Below are positions 1 to 5,248 of a DNA stretch of 9,823 nucleotides, piece by piece (the stretch's first letter is position 1; every line of letters starts with the position of its first letter). The notes under the pieces are model-generated. The model was not told where the DNA came from, ran no database searches, and saw nothing but the letters and a program-made list of their open reading frames with translations. The stretch is from positions 1 to 9,823 of the forward strand of contig CAYYWW010000033.1 of assembly GCA_964475515.1 (NCBI GenBank). The letters are read 5' to 3'. This DNA comes from CAYYWW01 sp964475515 (GTDB lineage Archaea > Aenigmatarchaeota > Aenigmatarchaeia > QMZP01). Both the position numbers and the translations under genes were made by a program.

Positions 1-317
1 TTGCTTCCGTACAGAAGTGTACCAAATATTTTTGGTATTTGTTTTCTTACAATTCCCGGGCCATTATCTCTAACTACAATTTTATACTTCTCTTTCTCAA
101 GCTCCTCAATCTTAACATAAATATCAGGTAAAATTCTCGCTTCTTCACAAGCATCCAAAGAGTTGTCAACTGCCTCCTTAACTATCATAAGCAAGGCTTT
201 GGTTTTATTATCGTAACCAAGCAAGTGTCTGTTTTTTTCAAAAAATTCTGATATAGATACGGCTTTGTGTTGCTTGGCCATCACTTCTGCCTTTTTGGGT
301 ACGTGTACATCGGACAT
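1..317 (-). CDS. top6B: DNA topoisomerase VI subunit B, N-terminal part (cut by left edge)
   Basis: ATPase subunit of the type IIB topoisomerase that, with subunit A, passes one DNA duplex through another to relax or decatenate DNA. Only the first 105 codons are present. They form the start of the GHKL (Bergerat) ATP-binding fold. The N-box reads KEAVDNSLDACEEA at about residues 47-60, with E48 and N52 as the expected catalytic and Mg2+-binding residues. The G1 box is DNGPGI at 84-89, followed by IPKIFGTLLYGSK, the usual Top6B continuation. This pattern is specific enough to separate it from GyrB, HSP90 and MutL. The ATG at 317 gives a 22-residue lead before the conserved SEFFEKNR segment. 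An alternative ATG at 281 (M13) would also leave the domain intact, and neither start has a clear Shine-Dalgarno site. The gene is divergent from the GTPase at 542. The rest, and perhaps top6A, lies to the left. Confidence 0.93.
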   Translation of the reverse strand, partial: MSDVHVPKKAEVMAKQHKAVSISEFFEKNRHLLGYDNKTKALLMIVKEAVDNSLDACEEARILPDIYVKIEELEKEKYKIVVRDNGPGIVRKQIPKIFGTLLYGS

Positions 318-369
318 ATTTCAAGCACATTTTTAGGAAGAATTTTAAGGTCTCAGCGCATCGGTTAGA

Positions 370-388
370 AAGAGAAATATATTCTCTT
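370..388. repeat. Short inverted repeat near the predicted top6B start site
   Basis: AAGAGAA (370-376) and TTCTCTT (382-388) are perfect 7-nt inverted arms around a 5-nt ATATA spacer. One mismatch and one further pair extend the stem outward. The palindrome coincides with the start site predicted from the TATA box at 409-420, so it could be an operator or a hairpin at the 5' end of the transcript. In AT-rich DNA a repeat this short may be chance. Confidence 0.35.
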
Positions 389-408
389 CCTATTTATTAT
401 TATTGTTT

Positions 409-420
409 TTTATATATAAA
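409..420 (-). promoter_or_regulatory. TATA box, probable promoter of top6B
   Basis: TTTATATATAAA is the strongest TATA-like element in the top6B/GTPase intergenic region and is itself palindromic. Read on the minus strand, it would place a start site near 387 and give a leader of about 70 nt before the ATG at 317. Assignment to top6B rests on position only, and a symmetrical TATA could also act toward the GTPase. Confidence 0.4.
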
Positions 421-445
421 TATTTTCGCAAGGTGCCTTTTAAGG

Positions 446-458
446 TTTTATATAATTT
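446..458 (+). promoter_or_regulatory. TATA-like element, probable promoter of the DRG GTPase
   Basis: TTTTATATAATTT, preceded by an A/G-containing stretch (TTTTAAGG) that could act as a BRE. It predicts a start site near 478-480 and a leader of about 60 nt. Several other AT-rich candidates lie between here and the ATG, so this choice is tentative. Confidence 0.35.
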
Positions 459-531
459 CTTATTATATCGATTTTGAATTAATAATTTTAACTTAAGAAC
501 TAATAAATTTTAATTAAAATCAAATTTAGAA

Positions 532-536
532 GTGAT
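532..536 (+). promoter_or_regulatory. Ribosome binding site of the DRG GTPase
   Basis: GTGAT matches the core of the archaeal anti-Shine-Dalgarno complement (GGAGGTGATC), with a 5-nt spacer to the ATG at 542. It supports that start over any internal Met. Confidence 0.5.
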
Positions 537-541
537 GAACA

Positions 542-1630
542 ATGTTCGAAAAGGAAATAAAGGCAATCGAAGAGGAAATAAGAAATACTCCATACAACAA
601 AGCCACTCAGAAACATATAGGCATGCTTAAGGCAAAACTTGCCAGATTAAAAGAAGCTGCAGAAAGAGAGAAGACAAAATCAAGTAAAGGCGGAAAAGGT
701 TTTGGTCTAAAAAAATCCGGGGATGCCACTGTTCTTCTAATTGGACTTCCATCTGTTGGGAAATCAACATTGTTAAACAGAATAACAAACGCAGAGTCTA
801 AAGTAGCTGACTATGAATTCACGACATTAACAGTTGTGCCTGGTATAATGGAATACAAAGGAGCTAAAATCCAAATATTCGATGTTCCTGGAATAATAAC
901 AGGTGCAAGCAAAGGTAGGGGTAGAGGTAAAGAAATATTGTCAATAGCGAGGGCGGCCGATTTAATATGTCTTATGCTGGACGTAACAAAGAATTATAAC
1001 ACACAACTCAAGATAATAAAACAAGAGTTATATGATGCAGGATTTCGTTTGGGTGAAAAACCACCTGATGTAAAAATATACAAAGAAATGCGCGGAGGAT
1101 TGAAAGTAAGTTCTACGGTTAAACTGAAAAAAATAAATGAAGAAACCATCAGAGAGATTTTAAAGGAATTCCGCATATTAAATGGTGAAATAATAATAAG
1201 AGAGGATATAACGCCCGATCAACTAATAGATGTATTAGTTGGGAACAGGGTTTATGTCCCTTTCCTTGTGATTGTAAACAAAATAGACCTTCTCGAAAAT
1301 TCTTCGAATCTTAAAGATGCAGAGGATATGATATTCATTTCTGCAAAAGACGGAAAAAACATCGAAAAATTGAAAGAAACAATATGGAAAAAACTTAATT
1401 TAATGAGATTGTACATGAAAAAAATAGGTAAAGAGCCCGATATGAACGAACCGTTGATTATAAAAAAAGGTTCAACAGTAAAAGATGTTTGTATCAGATT
1501 GCATAAAGAATTTCTTGAAAACTTTGATTATGCTCGAATCTGGGGAAAATCAGCAAAATTTCCCGGACAAAACGTTGGTCTTGAACATAAACTAAACGAC
1601 GAAGACATCGTTGAAATTCACTTGAAATAG
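542..1630 (+). CDS. DRG/Obg-family GTP-binding protein with C-terminal TGS domain
   Basis: A translation-associated GTPase of the archaeal/eukaryotic DRG branch of the Obg superfamily. DRG proteins are cytosolic and associate with ribosomes; their precise archaeal role is unsettled. All G motifs are visible: G1 GLPSVGKS (68-75), G2 threonines in FTT (93-95), G3 DVPG (114-117), G4 NKID (246-249) and G5 SAK (267-269). A basic, probably coiled N-terminal helix (1-60) precedes the G domain. The insertion between G3 and G4 (about 165-235), including the PPDVKIYKEMRGG segment, is typical of DRG. Residues 288-362 form a TGS domain ending in the family-like NDEDIVEIHLK. The length of 362 residues is normal for the family. 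The ATG at 542 is supported by GTGAT at 532-536, five nt upstream. The TAG stop lies 1 nt from the convergent gene at 1632-1934. Confidence 0.95.
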   Translation: MFEKEIKAIEEEIRNTPYNKATQKHIGMLKAKLARLKEAAEREKTKSSKGGKGFGLKKSGDATVLLIGLPSVGKSTLLNRITNAESKVADYEFTTLTVVPGIMEYKGAKIQIFDVPGIITGASKGRGRGKEILSIARAADLICLMLDVTKNYNTQLKIIKQELYDAGFRLGEKPPDVKIYKEMRGGLKVSSTVKLKKINEETIREILKEFRILNGEIIIREDITPDQLIDVLVGNRVYVPFLVIVNKIDLLENSSNLKDAEDMIFISAKDGKNIEKLKETIWKKLNLMRLYMKKIGKEPDMNEPLIIKKGSTVKDVCIRLHKEFLENFDYARIWGKSAKFPGQNVGLEHKLNDEDIVEIHLK

Positions 1631-1631
1631 C

Positions 1632-1934
1632 TTATCCCTCTTTAACTCGTTGCTCAACTGGTATATCAATTTTTACATAACCTTCAAGTTTAGCAAGGAG
1701 TATAATGTCACCTATCACGTCAGGATCAACACCACTGAAAATATCATCCAATGGTTTATACTCTTCAGGTATTTCGTCTCCTGATTTCACTAACTTAAGA
1801 TATCTGTCAAGCTCCCTTCTTGTATATCTTCCTATAACTGTTTTATTGGGATCATAGAGTCCTATCTCTTCTTCACCCATCCGCATTCTTAATTCTTCTG
1901 CTGTGATGGGTTCATCGATATCACATGCTCCCAT
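1632..1934 (-). CDS. Hypothetical acidic 100-residue protein
   Basis: I do not recognise this family. The protein is small, charged and soluble. It has no signal peptide or membrane segment, and a single cysteine (C4). The middle (about residues 35-63) is rich in Lys/Arg/Glu/Asp and probably helical (YTRRELDRYLKLVKSGDE). The C-terminal part (about 68-95, GVDPDVIGDIILLAKLEGYVKIDIPV) reads like a helix followed by a beta hairpin, reminiscent of the end of a small winged-helix fold, but this is only an impression. It is judged real because the frame is open, the composition is protein-like, and GGTGAT lies 3 nt before the ATG. It follows L35Ae on the same strand after an 85-nt gap, so cotranscription is possible. 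It converges on the GTPase gene with a 1-nt gap. Confidence 0.75.
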   Translation of the reverse strand: MGACDIDEPITAEELRMRMGEEEIGLYDPNKTVIGRYTRRELDRYLKLVKSGDEIPEEYKPLDDIFSGVDPDVIGDIILLAKLEGYVKIDIPVEQRVKEG

Positions 1935-1937
1935 AAA

Positions 1938-1943
1938 ATCACC
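1938..1943 (-). promoter_or_regulatory. Shine-Dalgarno site of the 100-residue protein
   Basis: GGTGAT on the minus strand, separated by TTT from the ATG at 1934. It is a perfect hexamer match to the archaeal consensus and favours this start over the internal Met residues 17 and 19. Confidence 0.6.
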
Positions 1944-1963
1944 AATTAAGTGTTGAAAGAAAA

Positions 1964-1973
1964 TTTTATAAAA
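1964..1973 (-). promoter_or_regulatory. TATA-like element upstream of the 100-residue protein
   Basis: TTTTATAAAA lies about 34 nt upstream of the ATG. It would give a very short leader of about 9 nt that barely accommodates the Shine-Dalgarno site. The gene may therefore be read mainly from the L35Ae promoter, or from both. Confidence 0.3.
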
Positions 1974-2019
1974 TTATGTACTCGACGTCTGGATTGTGGC
2001 AGAATCAGTAAGTGAAGGG

Positions 2020-2280
2020 TTACTCCAGAATTTCAACCTTTGTTGTAATTGCTGTTCCTGGAAGACCTTTTGAAAATCTTGCTCTTAAGACGCCCTTGTT
2101 GCCATGCGTGTCAACGATTTTTCCATATATTTTCTTTTTTCCGGGAGATGTCCACACCACTTTCTTTCCTATATATTGAGCGGCTTTTGATTTACTATCG
2201 ACGCCTTCTATTTCTAGTAAAAACTGGTTTGTTCTCTGTGTGTGCCTTCCTCTCCTGAAGCTCAGTATTGTTGCCTCCAT
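2020..2280 (-). CDS. rpl35ae: Large-subunit ribosomal protein L35Ae (eL33)
   Basis: A component of the large ribosomal subunit found in archaea and eukaryotes and absent from bacteria. The 86-residue length is normal for the archaeal form. The family signature is clear: an N-terminal beta strand with basic residues (ILSFRRGRHTQ, 5-15), then YIGKKVVWTSPGKK (36-49), and the HGNKGVLRARFSKGLPG block (59-75) that forms the rRNA-facing core. The protein is strongly basic. The ATG at 2280 has a good Shine-Dalgarno site (AGGTGTGAT) immediately upstream. The gene lies between the phosphofructokinase gene, 97 nt upstream on the same strand, and the hypothetical gene downstream. It probably has its own promoter within 2281-2377. 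Confidence 0.95.
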   Translation of the reverse strand: MEATILSFRRGRHTQRTNQFLLEIEGVDSKSKAAQYIGKKVVWTSPGKKKIYGKIVDTHGNKGVLRARFSKGLPGTAITTKVEILE

Positions 2281-2289
2281 ATCACACCT
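2281..2289 (-). promoter_or_regulatory. Shine-Dalgarno site of L35Ae
   Basis: AGGTGTGAT directly precedes the ATG at 2280. The AGGTG core lies 4 nt from the start codon and fixes this start. Confidence 0.55.
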
Positions 2290-2322
2290 GTTTCCATTTT
2301 TATACTATACTCTTTTACAGAA

Positions 2323-2335
2323 TTTATTTATATTT
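2323..2335 (-). promoter_or_regulatory. TATA box, probable L35Ae promoter
   Basis: AAATATAAATAAA on the minus strand. A start site 25-27 nt downstream would fall near 2303. That gives a leader of about 22 nt, enough to include the Shine-Dalgarno site at 2281-2289. Confidence 0.45.
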
Positions 2336-2356
2336 GTTTATTTTTATTGGATCAGC

Positions 2357-2376
2357 AAAAACTTGAAAATAAGAAA
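2357..2376 (-). terminator. Possible U-tract terminator after the phosphofructokinase gene
   Basis: Just past the stop at 2378 the minus strand is T-rich, with TTTCTTATTTTC followed by TTTTT. Archaeal terminators are commonly U-rich tracts without a stable hairpin, and none is evident here. The call rests on composition and position only. Confidence 0.3.
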
Positions 2377-2377
2377 T

Positions 2378-3703
2378 CTATACAATATCACGGTAAATAT
2401 TATTAAATGCATCTGTTGTTGTTAATTCTCTTTTGTCATACAATTCTTCAGGAAGTGGGAAGAAAAGAGCATCCTCTATAGGCCTTGACTCTGTAAGTTC
2501 AACCGATAACTCCTCCAGTGGAACAAGCTCACGTAATATGGGGTATCGATTGAATTCTCCATCCCTTAGCATTTTTCTGACACGACACGCTAATACTTTA
2601 GCTAGTTCTACATCATAAGGAATTGGACTTCCCATTCTTGGCTCATAGTCAGTGTGCTGACATCTCACTTCAGGATTCAGTTCTATAGCATATCCATTTT
2701 TACCTTCAAACCCCTTTGGATAAAACTTGGTCACAACACCTTTTTCCTTTAAAGCTGCTTCGAGACCTACTATCACAGGACTTTCAGGATCACTTTCATC
2801 TACCCTTCCCCCTCTCGCTATTAGATCTCCGGCGCCTCCAAGTTTTCTCTTTCCATAACGAAGTTGCATAGCTTGTTTACCATTAAATCTAGTACCTTCA
2901 GATACACCAACGACCAAACAATTAGATACGTTATACAATTCAGCAGATTTTCTATACAATCTATTTTCAATGGATTCACCATCTATCATATCGTCCAAAA
3001 AATCTACTTCTGGTATTATCACAGCGTCTGCTCCCCCAAGCACTGTACCACAAGCAAGCCAGCCAGCATTTCTTCCCATTGTTTCTATTGTAAATGCTCT
3101 TCTGGTGGAATAAGCAACTGATTGTAAAGATTCTGTAGCCTCTTTTATTTTATGTAATGCGGAAAAAAATCCGGGATCTGCAGAGACCTTTATCCTTCCA
3201 TTTCCAGTGTAACCATCAGTGTCTGTCCACAAATCACCGTCTATAGTTCTTGGAAAAAATATTATCTTAGTATTGCATCCTTCTTCTGCCTCAATGTATG
3301 GAATAAAACCTCTTGTGGCTGCCGCTGTTCCATCTCCGCCTATGACTATAAGAACATCTATTTTTCTACGTTTTAGTGTGTTTAAAGCAGCTTGGGTCCA
3401 AACTCTGTATTTTTTATCGTATTCCTTTCTTTTCTCTTCATTAAGTTTCTGTCTTTCTTCTGGGTTCGGAACAGGGCTTCCTCTCAACGCTCTCAGAAAA
3501 GAACCTCCGGTATGAGGGTCTATGTGACATCTGCCCTTTCTCAAATCAATGATATCATCTGTTATTAAACCTATATATCCACCCTGAAATCCAAACACAG
3601 TATCAAAATTTTCTTCTGCAGCAATTTCTCTTAAATAATAAATAATAGCGTTTAAGCTCGGACAGTCTCCACCATTTGTCAAAATGGCAAGTGTTTTACC
3701 CAT
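2378..3703 (-). CDS. 6-phosphofructokinase, PfkA family, divergent active site
   Basis: Phosphorylates fructose 6-phosphate to fructose 1,6-bisphosphate, the committing step of glycolysis, or runs reversibly if PPi-dependent. The fold is recognised from ILTNGGDCPSLNA (7-19), IGGDGT (121-126), TIDGD (153-157), ETMGRNAGW (207-215), VVGVSEG (264-270) and the PRMGSP block (355-360). G125 occupies the position that is Gly in ATP-dependent enzymes and Asp in typical PPi enzymes, so ATP is the likelier donor. D155 is the expected catalytic base. Three sites are unusual: R152 replaces the common Gly/Lys, G156 replaces Asn in TIDND, and PRMG replaces the QRGG phosphate-binding motif while keeping R356. 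A Lys/Glu-rich insertion lies at about 77-104, and the 441-residue length exceeds the bacterial 320. The ATG at 3703 has no Shine-Dalgarno site; a TATA box about 30 nt upstream indicates leaderless expression. The gene is divergent from cysS. Confidence 0.88.
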   Translation of the reverse strand: MGKTLAILTNGGDCPSLNAIIYYLREIAAEENFDTVFGFQGGYIGLITDDIIDLRKGRCHIDPHTGGSFLRALRGSPVPNPEERQKLNEEKRKEYDKKYRVWTQAALNTLKRRKIDVLIVIGGDGTAAATRGFIPYIEAEEGCNTKIIFFPRTIDGDLWTDTDGYTGNGRIKVSADPGFFSALHKIKEATESLQSVAYSTRRAFTIETMGRNAGWLACGTVLGGADAVIIPEVDFLDDMIDGESIENRLYRKSAELYNVSNCLVVGVSEGTRFNGKQAMQLRYGKRKLGGAGDLIARGGRVDESDPESPVIVGLEAALKEKGVVTKFYPKGFEGKNGYAIELNPEVRCQHTDYEPRMGSPIPYDVELAKVLACRVRKMLRDGEFNRYPILRELVPLEELSVELTESRPIEDALFFPLPEELYDKRELTTTDAFNNIYRDIV

Positions 3704-3726
3704 TTTAAAGGTTTAATGAGAAAAAA

Positions 3727-3738
3727 ATATATATTTAA
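3727..3738 (-). promoter_or_regulatory. TATA box of the phosphofructokinase gene (leaderless)
   Basis: TTAAATATATAT on the minus strand is preceded by a possible GC-containing BRE. Its centre is about 30 nt from the ATG at 3703, placing the start site within a few nt of the codon. This agrees with the missing Shine-Dalgarno site. Confidence 0.5.
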
Positions 3739-3783
3739 GCCCATAGCATGTTGAATTGATATACAGATGTGGGACAAATGTAA

Positions 3784-3800
3784 TTTAAGAAATATAAATC
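3784..3800 (+). promoter_or_regulatory. BRE/TATA of cysS (leaderless)
   Basis: TTTAAGAAATATAAATC, with the TATA core AATATAAA at 3791-3798. The core is centred about 26 nt before the ATG at 3821, so transcription should start at or next to the start codon. No Shine-Dalgarno site is present in the short sequence between them. Confidence 0.5.
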
Positions 3801-3820
3801 TATAGTATTGAAAAGAAATT

Positions 3821-5245
3821 ATGGTGCTTAGAATATACAACACACTGACGCGAAAAAAAGAAATATTTAAACCCATAAAACCTGGTTTTGTTGGAATTTA
3901 CACATGTGGACCTACTGTTTATGATTTCGCACATATAGGAAACTTCAGGGCTTACGTGTTTCAAGATCTTTTCAAACGATACCTCAGGTACAAAGGCTAC
4001 AGAGTAAAACATGTAATGAACATCACGGATGTTGATGATAAAACAATAAGGAATAGTAGAAAGGAAGGTATTTCTTTAAAAGAATATACAGAACGGTATA
4101 AAAAAGCGTTTTTTGAGGATTTGGAAAAACTAAATATTGAAAAAGCTGATGTCTATCCAGAAGCCACAAAACATATAAAGGAAATGGTTGAGCTTGTTAA
4201 AGTGCTTATTGAGAAAGGATACGCATATAAGGGCAAAGATGGTTCTGTTTACTACGATATTTCCAAATTTAAGGAATACGGTAAATTATCTCACATTAAA
4301 TTGAAAAAATTAAAACCGGGGGCAAGAGTTAGTCATGATGAATATGAAAAAGAAGAGATTGCTGATTTTGCTTTGTGGAAGGCATGGAATCCGGAAGATG
4401 GTAATGTTTTTTGGGAAACAGAAATTGGTAAAGGAAGGCCTGGATGGCATATAGAATGTTCTGCCATGAGTATGAAATATCTAGGAAAAACCTTTGATGT
4501 TCATATGGGCGGTGTTGATCTTATCTTCCCTCACCATGAAAATGAAATAGCCCAGAGCGAAGCTGCAACTGGACAAAAATTTGTCAATTACTGGGTTCAT
4601 AACGAACACCTGATAGTAGAAGGTAGAAAAATGAGCAAAAGTTTAGGTAATTTCTACACTCTGCGAGATTTGAGTAATTATGATCCCATAGCTATAAGAT
4701 ATGTTCTCCTTTCCACACATTATAGACAGCAACTGGATTTTTCAATGAAAAAACTAAAAGAGGCGGAAAATATATTGAAAAAATTCAGGGATTTTATAAG
4801 CAATGTTGTTACAATTGCATCTTCAGATGTAGGCAAGGGTGAGAATGTTGAACAGTTGATACAAAATTTGCTTAAAAGTTTTGAAGAGGCCATGGATAAT
4901 GATTTGAACATCTCCCTTGCACTTAAGCACATATTTGATTTTATGAGTAAAATCAATTCTCTAATCTCCGAAAATAAATTGGACTTCAACGGCGCGAAAA
5001 AAGTGGAAAGCGCAATTTTAAGAATAGATTCTGTTCTTGGTTTGAGACTAGACCAGTATAGAGAAGTTTGGCACGATATGGATGATGCAGAACCTGAGAT
5101 AAAAGAAATGCTTATTCAGAGAGAAGAATTTAGAAAGAAAAAGGAATGGAGCAAAGCAGATGAAATAAGAGATAAATTAAAGAAACTGGGAATAGTTGTT
5201 GAAGATACAGAACATGGACCAAGATGGAAAAGAATCAACAAATAA
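3821..5245 (+). CDS. cysS: Cysteinyl-tRNA synthetase
   Basis: A class I aminoacyl-tRNA synthetase that charges tRNA-Cys with cysteine using ATP in the cytosol. The HIGH motif appears as HIGN (38-41) within the family sequence TCGPTVYDFAHIGNFRAY, and KMSKS is at 270-274. The zinc site that selects cysteine is complete: C29, C213, H238 and E242, with the same spacing as in bacterial CysRS. GWHIECSAM (208-216) and FPHHENEIAQSEA (236-248) are further diagnostic blocks. The C-terminal DALR-type helical domain (about 306-420) and the short tail with KADEIRDKLKKLGI (445-458) are present, so the 474-residue protein is full length. The ATG at 3821 is favoured by a TATA box about 27 nt upstream. The gene converges on the giant surface protein gene with a 3-nt gap. 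Its presence suggests direct Cys-tRNA formation rather than reliance on the SepRS/SepCysS route. Confidence 0.97.
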   Translation: MVLRIYNTLTRKKEIFKPIKPGFVGIYTCGPTVYDFAHIGNFRAYVFQDLFKRYLRYKGYRVKHVMNITDVDDKTIRNSRKEGISLKEYTERYKKAFFEDLEKLNIEKADVYPEATKHIKEMVELVKVLIEKGYAYKGKDGSVYYDISKFKEYGKLSHIKLKKLKPGARVSHDEYEKEEIADFALWKAWNPEDGNVFWETEIGKGRPGWHIECSAMSMKYLGKTFDVHMGGVDLIFPHHENEIAQSEAATGQKFVNYWVHNEHLIVEGRKMSKSLGNFYTLRDLSNYDPIAIRYVLLSTHYRQQLDFSMKKLKEAENILKKFRDFISNVVTIASSDVGKGENVEQLIQNLLKSFEEAMDNDLNISLALKHIFDFMSKINSLISENKLDFNGAKKVESAILRIDSVLGLRLDQYREVWHDMDDAEPEIKEMLIQREEFRKKKEWSKADEIRDKLKKLGIVVEDTEHGPRWKRINK

Positions 5246-5248
5246 ATT

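Noticed and set aside
318..541. Riboswitch or structured leader upstream of the GTPase
   Set aside because: Only one small hairpin is visible, no known riboswitch core was recognised, and the rest is simple AT-rich promoter-like sequence.
1935..2019. Intergenic segment considered as a tRNA or small RNA gene
   Set aside because: No cloverleaf arms, T-loop sequence or convincing stem could be found, and the content is explained by a TATA-like element and a Shine-Dalgarno site.
3219..3515. Plus-strand open frame of 98 codons
   Set aside because: It is antisense to the conserved GGDGT/TID core of the phosphofructokinase, so it is a shadow frame.
3741..3773. Possible operator from CCCATA and TGTGGG between the divergent promoters
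   Set aside because: The arms match at only five of six positions with a long spacer, which is not distinguishable from chance.
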